This document shows, one piece after another, positions 31,144-38,686 of a DNA stretch of 41,787 bases. The stretch spans positions 1 through 41,787 of the forward strand of contig JAFYUI010000028.1 in NCBI GenBank assembly GCA_017549565.1, in the 5' to 3' direction. A program made the position numbers and the translations under genes. Below the pieces are notes generated by a model, which was given only the letters and a program-made list of their open reading frames with translations, was not told where the DNA came from and did not search any database. Position 1 is the stretch's first letter. Each line of letters starts with the position of its first letter. This DNA comes from Clostridia bacterium (GTDB lineage: Bacteria > Bacillota > Clostridia > Oscillospirales > Acutalibacteraceae).

Positions 31144-32451
31144 AGCGGGACAGTCGGTAATTTGCTTTATACACGCTTTTGGCAAAATACATTTTGTAAA
31201 ACCAAGGCGGGCTGCCTCATTAACACGGGCATTCGCACGGGAAACCGAGCGTATTTCACCCGAAAGACCAATTTCGCCAAACACCATAGTTTGTTCATCA
31301 ATTGGCTTATCCATAACACCCGAAACAAGCGATAACGCCACCGCCAAATCGGCCGCAGTTTCATCAATTTTCATACCGCCGACAATGTTAAGATATGCAT
31401 CTAAATTTGAAAAGCAAAGGCCGATTCGCTTTTCTAAAACCGCCAAAATTAAGCTTAAACGGTTATAGTCAAAGCCCGTTGCAGTACGGCGAGGATTACC
31501 AAAGCCCGTTGTGGTAACAAGTGCCTGAACCTCAGACAAAATTGGGCGTGTACCCTCAATAATACAGGTGATACAGCCACCCGAAACATTTGCCATTCTG
31601 CCCGACAAAAGCTGAGCTGAAGGGTTTTCAACCTCAATAAGCCCGGCTTCGCTCATTTCAAAAACGCCAATCTCGTTTGTTGAGCCAAAACGATTTTTAA
31701 TCGCCCTTAAAATGCGGTAGGACTGATTGCGCTCACCCTCGAAATACAAAACAGTGTCTACGATATGCTCCATAACCTTAGGGCCTGCAATTTCACCGCC
31801 CTTATTCACATGACCAACAATTAAAATTGGAATATTAAGCGCCTTGCCGGTGCGTAAAAGCATATTGGTAGATTCACGAACCTGTACGATACTGCCCGCG
31901 CTTGAAGAAAGTTCGGAAATAGTCATTGTTTGAATTGAATCTATCATAACAAGGTCGGGCTGTGAGGAATTTATATATTCACAAATTGCCTGTGTGTCGG
32001 TAGCAGTCATAATTTTAATGCTGTCGCCCTGCACACCAATTCTTTCGGCACGCATTTTAATTTGCACCGCCGACTCTTCACCCGACACATAAAGCACATT
32101 TAATTTTTCCTGTACGGCCTTGCAAACCTGTAAAAGTATTGTGGATTTACCAATACCCGGGTCACCGCTTAACAGCACAACCGAGCCCTTAACAATGCCG
32201 CCGCCAAGTACACGGTCAAATTCCTTTATATTTGTGACAAAACGCACTTCATCTGTGGCGGTGATTTCATTTAAAGCTTTTGCCGACACCACACTATATG
32301 CCGAATTTTGTGACATACGCGCGGTTGGGATATCTACCTTTACATCCTCCTGCAAGGTGCCCCAAGCATTACAGGACGGGCATTTACCCATCCATTTTGC
32401 TGTTTCATAGCCACACTCGCTACAAACATAAACAACCTTTGATTTTGCCAT
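31087..32451 (-). CDS. radA: DNA repair protein RadA
   Basis: 454 residues from the ATG at 32451 (AAAGGAG upstream); upstream codons in frame belong to the end of cwlD. The N-terminal zinc finger is Cys10/Cys13 and Cys24/Cys27, the Walker A GDPGIGKST is at 96-104, and the RadA-specific KNRFGST motif lies near 254. The C-terminal domain is the Lon-protease-like fold ('GGMKIDETAADLAVALSLVSG', 'GEIGLSGEIRSVSRANARVNEAARLGF' in two stretches). It is a RecA-related helicase-like protein that processes branched recombination intermediates. It is the last gene of the azlC-azlD-cwlD-radA run. Confidence 0.95.
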   Translation of the reverse strand: MAKSKVVYVCSECGYETAKWMGKCPSCNAWGTLQEDVKVDIPTARMSQNSAYSVVSAKALNEITATDEVRFVTNIKEFDRVLGGGIVKGSVVLLSGDPGIGKSTILLQVCKAVQEKLNVLYVSGEESAVQIKMRAERIGVQGDSIKIMTATDTQAICEYINSSQPDLVMIDSIQTMTISELSSSAGSIVQVRESTNMLLRTGKALNIPILIVGHVNKGGEIAGPKVMEHIVDTVLYFEGERNQSYRILRAIKNRFGSTNEIGVFEMSEAGLIEVENPSAQLLSGRMANVSGGCITCIIEGTRPILSEVQALVTTTGFGNPRRTATGFDYNRLSLILAVLEKRIGLCFSNLDAYLNIVGGMKIDETAADLAVALSLVSGVMDKPIDEQTMVFGEIGLSGEIRSVSRANARVNEAARLGFTKCILPKACIKQITDCPASIDLIGVSNLRQAIDAVK

Positions 32452-32474
32452 TATATACTCCTTTAATGCATCTG

Positions 32475-33182
32475 CTAAACACCCGATGCACTGAAATAAT
32501 CTAAAATTCCTGACATTATACAAAATGCCATTTTTTGCTGATATTCACTGTTTTTAAGGCGTTCAAGCTCGGCCCTGTTACTTAAAAAACCGCACTCGAC
32601 CAAAACCGCAGGCACAGTTGCGTTATAAAGCAAATAAGTACTGCTTGTCGCCTGCTTATTAACCCTTTGATTTTCGGGTTGAAGATTTTTAACAATAGAT
32701 TTTTGAATAAATTCACCAAGCAGCTTTGATTTATCATCCTTGCTGTAAAACACCTGCGAGCCATTTGCCGCCGAGGTAGTAAATTTATTCAGGTGGATGC
32801 TTATAAAAACACTTTCGGGGTTATCCTTCATAAGCTTTAATCGGTTTTCCAAATCCTCACGCTTTAAAAAGGCGCCACCCAAAGAGCCGCCGCTATCGGT
32901 TGAAACATCCTCTTCCCTTGTCATTATAACTTCAAAACCGTAAAGTTTCAAGAACATCATAGTTTGCTTTGCAATTTTAAGGTTTATATCCTTTTCAACC
33001 GTGCCGTCGCTTGCCACCGCACCGCCATCATAACCGCCGTGACCGGCATCTAAAATTATAATTTGGCGGGGCTGGGTGTTGGTATTTGTTGCCAAGTATT
33101 CACCGCCTGCCTTTTCACCGATATATATTACCGAACAGACAAACAGTAGGCACAAAAGCACCGAAATCCGTTTTTTCAGCAC
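32475..33182 (-). CDS. cwlD: N-acetylmuramoyl-L-alanine amidase CwlD (germination-specific)
   Basis: 235 residues with a GTG start (GGTGG site seven bases upstream). A signal-anchor segment (about 5-22) leads to an Amidase_3 domain with zinc ligands His48 ('LDAGHGGYDGG'), Glu63 and His130 ('SIHLNKF'), and catalytic Glu196 ('VLVECGFLSN'). Length and membrane leader fit CwlD. Known: with PdaA it makes muramic-delta-lactam in spore cortex, needed for cortex hydrolysis at germination. Upstream, 'CTATACA' and 'CATAATTT' are spaced roughly as SigE elements, but the match is weak. It supports the organism being a spore former. Confidence 0.87.
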   Translation of the reverse strand: MLKKRISVLLCLLFVCSVIYIGEKAGGEYLATNTNTQPRQIIILDAGHGGYDGGAVASDGTVEKDINLKIAKQTMMFLKLYGFEVIMTREEDVSTDSGGSLGGAFLKREDLENRLKLMKDNPESVFISIHLNKFTTSAANGSQVFYSKDDKSKLLGEFIQKSIVKNLQPENQRVNKQATSSTYLLYNATVPAVLVECGFLSNRAELERLKNSEYQQKMAFCIMSGILDYFSASGV

Positions 33183-33254
33183 ACAAAATCCACCTTTTAT
33201 TTTAAAATATACTTTAAATTATGCAAATTTTGTGCTGTATAGAACTTTCAAGTT

Positions 33255-33575
33255 TTATAGATATTTAATAAGCATTTCAACCACGAACGCCACCCCACAG
33301 GATGACACCGCTACACCAAAAAGCGAAACACCCTTATATGCCAAAATAACACCTGTCACAAGAGCCAAAATACCCGAATAAATACTGCCTGTTGAGTAAA
33401 TTATTGCGGGAAAGGTCATAACCGCTAAGGTGACATAAGGCACATAAAAAAGAAATGACCTTAAGGTTTTGTTTTTAATCTTTTTTCTAATTAAGGTTAG
33501 CGGTAAAACACGAATTAAAAAAATGGTTAGCGCCATTACCGCAATATAAATGTAAATATTATGTGGCATCTTCAT
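33255..33575 (-). CDS. azlD: AzlD-family branched-chain amino acid export subunit
   Basis: 106 residues with three to four hydrophobic segments and the AzlD signature 'LTIFLIRVLPLTLIRKKI' followed by 'FLFYVPYVTLAVMTFPAI'. It overlaps the end of azlC by 17 bases, so the two are translationally coupled. Known: AzlC and AzlD together form an exporter for branched-chain amino acids and analogues such as 4-azaleucine. It acts in the cytoplasmic membrane. Confidence 0.88.
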   Translation of the reverse strand: MKMPHNIYIYIAVMALTIFLIRVLPLTLIRKKIKNKTLRSFLFYVPYVTLAVMTFPAIIYSTGSIYSGILALVTGVILAYKGVSLFGVAVSSCGVAFVVEMLIKYL

Positions 33576-34275
33576 CCTCCTTTACAGGAAAAATGAAAGC
33601 CAATATAAGCGAAATCAAAACGGTTAAAATTATAACCTGCATACCTGATGAAATATTGTTTTTAATAATGGGTAAAACGCTGAAAACAAAGCTTAAAACA
33701 AAGGATGCAATAACCCCACCCATTATAACCTTGTTTTGCTTTGCAGGCGGTATGATTATTGCCAAGAACATACCAAAAATGCCCACGCTTAAAGCCGAAG
33801 CAACTATCTCAGGTAGGGCGTTGCCGATTATAACCCCAAGTGCCGCACCGCTTGCCCATGCGGGTATTGCCAAAGACATTGCACCATAATTATAAAAAGG
33901 GTTAAGCTCGCCCTTAACGGCTGATGAAATGCCGAAAATTTCATCCGTCACACCAAAGCCCAAGACCATTCGATGCAGGGTATGTGTTTTTTGTGAAAGC
34001 TTTTGGCTTAACGCAAAGGACATTAAAAGATACCTGGCGTTTACAACAAGCATTGTTATAAACATTTCAAGATATGTACCGTTTTCTTTAATAACATTAA
34101 AACCCGCATAACCTCCGGCCGATGCCAAAGTAAGCGCCGCCGCCCAAAAGGTCTGGAAAGCGTTTGCGCCCGCATCCCTTGCGGCAATGCCAAGGGTAAA
34201 GCCAACTGCCAAATAACCCAAAGCAATAGGTATGCCGTCGCGCATTCCCCTTTTATACCAAAGTTTATTATTCAA
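33559..34275 (-). CDS. azlC: AzlC-family branched-chain amino acid exporter, large subunit
   Basis: 238 residues. I choose the TTG at 34275, which has GGTGAT five bases upstream; earlier in-frame codons (TTG 34287, GTG 34284) lie at or next to the predicted transcription start near 34286. Typical AzlC sequence: 'GMRDGIPIALGYLAVGFTLG', 'GAGANAFQTFWAA'-like region and 'GFGVTDEIFGISS', with seven or eight membrane segments. It works with AzlD. It heads the run azlC-azlD-cwlD-radA. Confidence 0.85.
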   Translation of the reverse strand: MNNKLWYKRGMRDGIPIALGYLAVGFTLGIAARDAGANAFQTFWAAALTLASAGGYAGFNVIKENGTYLEMFITMLVVNARYLLMSFALSQKLSQKTHTLHRMVLGFGVTDEIFGISSAVKGELNPFYNYGAMSLAIPAWASGAALGVIIGNALPEIVASALSVGIFGMFLAIIIPPAKQNKVIMGGVIASFVLSFVFSVLPIIKNNISSGMQVIILTVLISLILAFIFPVKEDEDAT

Positions 34276-34292
34276 AATAATCACCAAACAAT

Positions 34293-34321
34293 ATTTTACA
34301 TTTTTTAAACTTTTAAGTCAA
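34293..34321 (-). promoter_or_regulatory. SigA-type promoter of azlC
   Basis: Reading leftward TTGACT (34316-34321), 17 bases, TAAAAT (34293-34298). The predicted start near 34286 leaves a leader of about eleven bases that carries the GGTGAT site. Confidence 0.7.
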
Positions 34322-34339
34322 TATTAAAACCTATTTTTC

Positions 34340-34366
34340 ACCGATTTCGGATAAAAACATATTATG
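34340..34366 (+). promoter_or_regulatory. Possible SigK-type promoter of the cysteine-rich gene
   Basis: ACC (34340-34342), 15 bases, then CATATTATG (34358-34366). This resembles the mother-cell SigK consensus (AC, 15-17 bases, CATAnnnTA) except at the final base. No good SigA promoter was seen in the same space. Confidence 0.35.
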
Positions 34367-34417
34367 GTAGTGAAGTTGGCTTAACAACTTACAAATAAAT
34401 TAGGAGGCAATCATTTT

Positions 34418-35242
34418 ATGGCAGATTTCAAAAACATAGAAAACTGCAACGATTCGGTTTGCATTGATGCCGGCAGAGTGTATGATTCTTGCTGTGATCG
34501 CGACTGTCTTGAGGATTTGCGGTGCTTCTTCTTGCCCGAAACCCAAACACTTATAAACAACGCTTTAAGCGTTCGTCTTCGCGGTGCCGAGGTATTAAAT
34601 GTCTTTATCGATGTTGAGCCCGTAAACTTTAACAAAGGATATTATTCCTGCGATTTGACATTTTTCTTCCTTTTATCCTTTGACCTTTACACCTCTCCAA
34701 GCAGCTGCCCACAGGTAATACACGGTATTGCAACCTTTAATAAAAAGGTTATACTTTACGGTAGCTGTGGCTCGGTTAAAACATTTTCAAATGTTTTAGG
34801 CGACCAATGCAAAAACCACCATAGCAACACCGTTTTAGGCAATAACACACCAAAATGTGTTGTAAGTGCAGTTGACCCTGTTCCCCTTTCGGCAAGAATT
34901 GGCACAATTAAAGATTGTTATGAATGTTCTTGCTGTATTCCCGATTGCGTTTGCGATGCAATAGGCGGTCATGTTGTAACCGATATCCCACACGGCACAC
35001 CTACAATTTATGCAACAATTGGTCTTTTCACCGTTGTACAGCTTATTCGCAATGTTCAAATGCTAATCCCCGTTTATGATTTTTGTATTCCGCAAAAATC
35101 CTGCGACCATAACGCAAACACCGAGCCCTGCGATACCTTCAGCCGAATTCAGTTCCCTATTAACGACTTTTTCCCACCCCGCCCCGACAGCGTGGATGAT
35201 GCCAAAAGCTGCGGCTGTATCGACGGCCTTACCGACGAATAA
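34418..35242 (+). CDS. Cysteine-rich protein of unknown function (possible spore-coat protein)
   Basis: 274 residues, ATG start with AGGAGG ten bases upstream. It has 22 cysteines, clustered at the N-terminus ('DSCCDRDCLEDLRC'), the middle ('CYECSCCIPDCVC', residues about 168-180) and the end ('CDHNANTEPC', 'SCGC'). There is no signal peptide or membrane helix. The 'VCIDAGRVYDSCCDRDCLEDLR' type start is, from memory, repeated in uncharacterised proteins of Clostridia; I cannot name a domain. High cysteine content without export signals suits disulfide- or metal-cross-linked spore layers, and a SigK-like promoter lies upstream. This role is inference only. Confidence 0.75.
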   Translation: MADFKNIENCNDSVCIDAGRVYDSCCDRDCLEDLRCFFLPETQTLINNALSVRLRGAEVLNVFIDVEPVNFNKGYYSCDLTFFFLLSFDLYTSPSSCPQVIHGIATFNKKVILYGSCGSVKTFSNVLGDQCKNHHSNTVLGNNTPKCVVSAVDPVPLSARIGTIKDCYECSCCIPDCVCDAIGGHVVTDIPHGTPTIYATIGLFTVVQLIRNVQMLIPVYDFCIPQKSCDHNANTEPCDTFSRIQFPINDFFPPRPDSVDDAKSCGCIDGLTDE

Positions 35243-35248
35243 CATAAA

Positions 35249-35285
35249 AAGGAGAGTCAAAATTTTATAAATTTCGACTCTCCTT
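35249..35285 (+). terminator. Hairpin after the cysteine-rich gene
   Basis: AAGGAGAGTC (35249-35258) pairs perfectly with GACTCTCCTT (35276-35285), with an inner AAATTT pairing. The following TAAATTTTAT is only moderately T-rich, so it is a weak intrinsic terminator or a processing structure. Confidence 0.6.
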
Positions 35286-35328
35286 AAATTTTATAAAGCT
35301 AAGCAATTTTGTCAAGCTTAAAATTTAG
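35285..35328 (+). repeat. Imperfect inverted repeat before the small unknown gene
   Basis: TTAAATTTTATAAAGCT (35284-35300) can pair with AGCTTAAAATTTA (35315-35327) if two or three bases bulge out. It ends about 25 bases before the next start codon. It has no T-run and no known function. Confidence 0.35.
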
Positions 35329-35352
35329 TCCTTACTTTTGGGGGCTTTTAAA

Positions 35353-35670
35353 ATGACCCTGTCAACACTGCAAAGAAAAACCGAAAAGGGAGAAATACTT
35401 TTTGTTTTTAAAAACAGCGAGGATTTAACCGACGGTATAATCTTTTTATTCAACAAAAAGCCGTTAATCACAAGCTCACTTTATAAAACTGCTAATGACT
35501 ATCGGCTGATAATAAACGCAGATGAGCGTTGGCCAACAATGAAACGGCTTTCCGAATTTTCAAAATTTAAAACCAAAAGCTATATTCACATTGCCGTAAC
35601 ACGCGAACACGCCAAGCCGCTTATTTTAAATAATGCCGTAAAAATTTACGGAAAAGCATTTTTAAAGTGA
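35353..35670 (+). CDS. Small protein of unknown function
   Basis: 105 residues from the ATG at 35353, with TGGGGGC upstream; a TTG five codons earlier lies inside that site. The sequence alternates short hydrophobic strands and charged turns ('GEILFVFKNSEDLTDGIIFLF', 'YRLIINADERWPTMKRLSEF', 'SYIHIAVTREHAKPLI'), suggesting a small alpha/beta fold. There is no signal peptide, membrane helix or cysteine motif. I do not recognise the family. Its last nine bases overlap the end of rpe on the other strand. No strong promoter is visible; a weak TTGTCA-17-TTACTT lies at about 35309-35337. Confidence 0.65.
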   Translation: MTLSTLQRKTEKGEILFVFKNSEDLTDGIIFLFNKKPLITSSLYKTANDYRLIINADERWPTMKRLSEFSKFKTKSYIHIAVTREHAKPLILNNAVKIYGKAFLK

Positions 35671-36306
35671 TTTTAAAAATGCCACATTTTCTTCCATTTT
35701 GTCAGAAAATACATAACTGCCTGCAACCAAAACGGTAGCACCTGCCTCAATTGCCAAGGGTGCGGTTTCGGCATTTATTCCGCCATCAATTTCAAGCTCG
35801 ACATTAAGACCTTGGCGGTCAATTTCTTGTTTTAAAACGGCAAGTTTATCAAGGGCGGACGGCATAAACTTTTGTCCGCCAAAGCCGGGCTCAACCGACA
35901 TTACAAGCACCATGTCACAAAGGGGTAACAAATCAAAAATTTCTTCGGGTGCGGTGCATGGCTTAATTGTAAGACAAGATTTACAACCCAAATTTCTAAT
36001 TTCTTTCAATAGCTCGGCGCTATCACTTCCCGCTTCAAAATGAAAACCAAGCCAGTCAGAAACGGCGGCAAAATCTTTTATATAGCGGTGTGGACGGTCG
36101 ATCATTAAATGAACATCAAGTGGTATGTTAGAATGTGCTTTTATTGATTTTATAACCGGCACACCAAACGAGATATTTGGCACAAAGATACCATCCATAA
36201 CATCCAAATGAAGCATATCGCACCCTGCCGCTTCAAGCTTTTTAATGTCATCGGCCAATGTCAAAAAATCGGCAGTCAGCACCGACGGAGAAATTTTAAT
36301 AGACAT
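35662..36306 (-). CDS. rpe: Ribulose-phosphate 3-epimerase
   Basis: 214 residues from the ATG at 36306, with AAAGGTGAT upstream; codons further upstream overlap the promoter. Complete (beta/alpha)8 epimerase: 'ISPSVLTADFLTLADDI', 'MLHLDVMDGIFVPNISFG', 'LDVHLMIDRPHRYI', 'MSVEPGFGGQKFMP' and 'ELEIDGGINAETAPLAIEAGA', with both catalytic aspartates and the metal histidines. It interconverts ribulose-5-phosphate and xylulose-5-phosphate in the pentose phosphate pathway. It is a single-gene unit with its own promoter. Confidence 0.95.
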   Translation of the reverse strand: MSIKISPSVLTADFLTLADDIKKLEAAGCDMLHLDVMDGIFVPNISFGVPVIKSIKAHSNIPLDVHLMIDRPHRYIKDFAAVSDWLGFHFEAGSDSAELLKEIRNLGCKSCLTIKPCTAPEEIFDLLPLCDMVLVMSVEPGFGGQKFMPSALDKLAVLKQEIDRQGLNVELEIDGGINAETAPLAIEAGATVLVAGSYVFSDKMEENVAFLKSL

Positions 36307-36334
36307 AATATCACCTTTAAAATAATATATTATA

Positions 36335-36363
36335 ATTCTATATTGCATTTGAAATTTTGTCAA
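36335..36363 (-). promoter_or_regulatory. Promoter of rpe
   Basis: Reading leftward a perfect TTGACA (36358-36363), 17 bases, TAGAAT (36335-36340). Transcription should start near 36328, about 20 bases before the rpe start. Confidence 0.75.
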
Positions 36364-36375
36364 CACAAGAAAAGC

Positions 36376-36402
36376 AAAAAAGCGGCTTCAAAGCCGCTTT
36401 TT
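36376..36402 (-). terminator. Terminator of the TVP38-family gene
   Basis: AAAAAGCGGCTT and AAGCCGCTTTTT form a 12-base stem with a tiny loop. Read leftward it directly follows the stop codon and ends in TTTTTT. It lies just upstream of the rpe promoter. Confidence 0.85.
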
Positions 36403-37075
36403 ATTTGTTATTCTTGCTTATTTTATTATAAACAAGCCAACCGATAACGCTGATTAAAAATGTTATGCCAAAAGCAATTACTGCCAAAAGATATTTTTCG
36501 CTGCCAAGTAAGCTGCCACCAATGGTGGAGGTTATAACCGAAGGTATACGGGCGATGGCGACAATAAACAAAAATTCTTTAAAGCTGATTTTTGTAAGCC
36601 CAACAAAATAAGTTATTAAATCTTTAGGTGTGCCGGGCAAAAAGAAAAGGAAAAAGGTTATAAGCGCCAAGCGTTTTTTGTTTTGCAAAAAGGTAAGTGA
36701 TTTTATTTTTTCATAGGTAAAAAACACCTCTAAAAGCTTGACACCAAACCTGCGGACAAGCCAAAAAACAATTAAACTTCCAACAGTAATGCCAACAACG
36801 CAAAGCACGGTGCCCCATAAAGCACCAAAAGCATACCCTGCCCCGATTTCAAACGGCTCGCCCGGTACAAAGGCGATTACAACGTGAAAAATTGTCATAC
36901 CGACAAAAGCGACCATACCGAAAATTCCGCTTGTCCCTACCCAAGCGCGAAATTTTTCGGGCTCACCCACAAAATGTATAAGCGGTCTGCCCACAAACCA
37001 CCCAACAAGCGAGCAAAACAGTATAAAAGCCAAAATAACTGTGGCGCTTACTATCTTCTTTTGCTTTTCGGTCAT
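36401..37075 (-). CDS. TVP38/TMEM64 (SNARE-associated/VTT) family membrane protein
   Basis: 224 residues, ATG start with GGAAG upstream, five to six hydrophobic segments. The family core (PF09335) is seen as 'FVPGEPFEIGAGYAFGALWG', 'GSLIVFWLVRRFG' and 'FLFFLPGTPKDLITYFVGLTKISF' across residues about 145-170. Known: DedA/VTT relatives move or scramble membrane lipids; some bacterial DedA members flip undecaprenyl phosphate or phosphatidylethanolamine. The role of this TVP38-type member is not known. It acts in the cytoplasmic membrane. Confidence 0.87.
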   Translation of the reverse strand: MTEKQKKIVSATVILAFILFCSLVGWFVGRPLIHFVGEPEKFRAWVGTSGIFGMVAFVGMTIFHVVIAFVPGEPFEIGAGYAFGALWGTVLCVVGITVGSLIVFWLVRRFGVKLLEVFFTYEKIKSLTFLQNKKRLALITFFLFFLPGTPKDLITYFVGLTKISFKEFLFIVAIARIPSVITSTIGGSLLGSEKYLLAVIAFGITFLISVIGWLVYNKISKNNK

Positions 37076-37101
37076 ATTTTCACTTCCTTTTTACCACTTA
37101 T

Positions 37102-37130
37102 ATAATATCATCCGCCGTTAAAAGTTGCAA
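37102..37130 (-). promoter_or_regulatory. Promoter of the TVP38-family gene
   Basis: Reading leftward TTGCAA (37125-37130), 17 bases, TATTAT (37102-37107). The -35 hexamer is palindromic and is the same six base pairs used as -35 by the promoter of the recombinase gene on the other strand. Confidence 0.65.
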
Positions 37131-37153
37131 TATTATATTTTAAGTGATATAAT
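37125..37153 (+). promoter_or_regulatory. Promoter of the recombinase gene
   Basis: TTGCAA (37125-37130), 17 bases, a perfect TATAAT (37148-37153). Transcription should start near 37160, about 23 bases before the ATG, with a GAGGT ribosome site. It shares its -35 with the divergent promoter. Confidence 0.75.
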
Positions 37154-37182
37154 GAATTATACTAAATATTTCGAGGTATTAT

Positions 37183-38166
37183 ATGAAGCTGGAAATTTTG
37201 CAGAGCTGTCCCCCTGTTATACGCGACTTTTTGACATATAACGAAACCATTAAGGGCAAATCCTCCCGCTCGGTAGAGGGTTATTTTATCGATTTGCAAA
37301 GCTTTTTCCGTTATATTCTTAAAATTCGCGGCATTGCCGACAAGGACACCCCCTTTGAAAAAATTGAAATTTCGGCGGTGGATATAAATTTAATTAAAAC
37401 CATCACCGTTTCTGATTTATATGCCTTTTTGGTTTTTTGCAAAAACGAGCGCCAAAACAATGCGGCAACAAGGGCGAGAAAAACCTCTACCCTGCGTATT
37501 TTCTTCCGCTTTTTGTGTGAACAAACCCACCAGCTTGACCAAAACCCCGCAATTTTGCTTGAATCGCCAAAGGTTAAGCAGTCACTGCCAAAGCATTTAA
37601 CCCTTGAAGACTCGTTAGAGCTTTTAAATTCGGTTGATGGGGCAAACCAAAAGCGTGATTATTGCATTTTAACCCTGTTTTTAAACTGCGGTCTCCGTTT
37701 AGCTGAGCTTTGCTCGCTTAATGTGAACGATATTAAACCCGACAACACAATGGTTGTAACAGGTAAGGGCAACAAAGAACGGCTTATTTATCTTAATGAC
37801 GCTTGTATGAACGCTATCAGAGAATATTTAGCAGTTAGACCAAGCGAAAACATTATTTACGACGACCGAAATGCACTTTTTGTAAGCCGTAACCGCCGTA
37901 GAATTAGTCCCAAAACCGTTCAGCATTTGGTTAAAACCTTTTTAGAAAAGGCAGGTCTTGGCGGGCAAGGTTTTTCAACACACAAGCTTCGCCACACCGC
38001 AGCAACACTTATGTATCAGCACGGCGATGTTGACATTCGCGTGCTTAAAGACATTTTGGGGCATTCAAATTTGGGCACAACCCAAATTTACACCCATGTA
38101 TCCGACAGTCAAATTAAAAACGCAGTTGACTCAAACCCATTAAGCAAAATACATAATAAAAAATAA
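37183..38166 (+). CDS. Tyrosine recombinase, XerC/XerD type
   Basis: 327 residues. N-terminal SAM-like core-binding domain (about 12-120) and catalytic domain with all active-site residues: Arg172 ('NCGLRLAELCSL'), Lys195 ('TGKGNKER'), His267 and Arg270 ('STHKLRHTAATLMYQHG'), His294 ('ILGHSNLGTTQIYTHV') and nucleophile Tyr303. Length is slightly above the usual 295-300 owing to the N-terminal part. It most likely resolves chromosome dimers at dif. There are no phage or integron genes around it, so a mobile-element integrase is less likely. It cannot be assigned to XerC or XerD without comparison. Confidence 0.88.
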   Translation: MKLEILQSCPPVIRDFLTYNETIKGKSSRSVEGYFIDLQSFFRYILKIRGIADKDTPFEKIEISAVDINLIKTITVSDLYAFLVFCKNERQNNAATRARKTSTLRIFFRFLCEQTHQLDQNPAILLESPKVKQSLPKHLTLEDSLELLNSVDGANQKRDYCILTLFLNCGLRLAELCSLNVNDIKPDNTMVVTGKGNKERLIYLNDACMNAIREYLAVRPSENIIYDDRNALFVSRNRRRISPKTVQHLVKTFLEKAGLGGQGFSTHKLRHTAATLMYQHGDVDIRVLKDILGHSNLGTTQIYTHVSDSQIKNAVDSNPLSKIHNKK

Positions 38167-38187
38167 ACCGCCAATATTGGCGGTTTT
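38165..38187. terminator. Bidirectional terminator between the recombinase and mazF genes
   Basis: AAACCGCCAAT and ATTGGCGGTTT form a perfect 11-base palindrome overlapping the recombinase stop, followed by TATTTTT on the plus strand and ATTTTTTATT on the minus strand. Confidence 0.88.
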
Positions 38188-38193
38188 ATTTTT

Positions 38194-38562
38194 CTATATC
38201 GTAAACCCCACCGGGTCTATGTCAAGTCCAAAACTGACGCTTAACGCCTTGTCCACCTTATTCATAGCATCGGTGTCAAGACTGCCCATTTTTTCTTTAA
38301 GTCGCTTTTTATCAATAGTTCGCACCTGTTCAAGCAATACTATTGAATCCTTTGCCAAACCGCAATTTTCCGCACCGACTGTTATGTGTGTAGGCAACTT
38401 TGTTTTGTCCTTTTGGCTTGTAATTGCCGCTGCAATAACGGTTGGGCTGTATTTATTGCCAACATCGTTTTGAACAATTAAAACAGGGCGCACTCCCCCC
38501 TGTTCAGACCCAATAACAGGGCTTAAATCAGCATAATAAATTTCTCCACGCTTTATATTCAT
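38194..38562 (-). CDS. mazF: MazF/PemK-family mRNA interferase toxin
   Basis: 122 residues, full length for the EndoA/NdoA group. Catalytic Arg25 ('[13 protein letters not shown]') and Thr48 ('AAITSQ') of the Bacillus enzyme are both present, as is '[14 protein letters not shown]'. Known: MazF cleaves mRNA at short specific sites and is held in check by a MazE-type antitoxin normally encoded just upstream. No such small gene lies in the 124 bp between it and the terminator of clpE, so it is a solitary toxin gene here; the antitoxin may be encoded elsewhere. A TATAAT about 25 bases before the start may be its -10, but no good -35 is paired with it. Confidence 0.9.
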   Translation of the reverse strand: MNIKRGEIYYADLSPVIGSEQGGVRPVLIVQNDVGNKYSPTVIAAAITSQKDKTKLPTHITVGAENCGLAKDSIVLLEQVRTIDKKRLKEKMGSLDTDAMNKVDKALSVSFGLDIDPVGFTI

Positions 38563-38655
38563 ATTATTTTCACACTCCGATTATATTCTTGCCTGAATTT
38601 TTAAAAAATAATCAGATAACACAGTATATGCCAAAAAAATATGAATGTTAATTTT

Positions 38656-38683
38656 AAAAGCCACCTTAAAAAAGGTGGCTTTT
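38656..38683. terminator. Terminator after the ClpE-like gene
   Basis: AAAAGCCACCTT and AAGGTGGCTTTT form a 12-base stem around a four-base loop, just past the stop codon of the ATPase gene. The T-run is better on the plus strand (TTTTTTG) than on the minus strand (TTTTAAAATT). Confidence 0.75.
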
Positions 38684-38686
38684 TTG

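Noticed and set aside
37183-38166. Recombinase as a sign of a prophage or integrative element
   Set aside because: No attachment-site repeats, excisionase, phage or conjugation genes nearby; neighbours are housekeeping genes.
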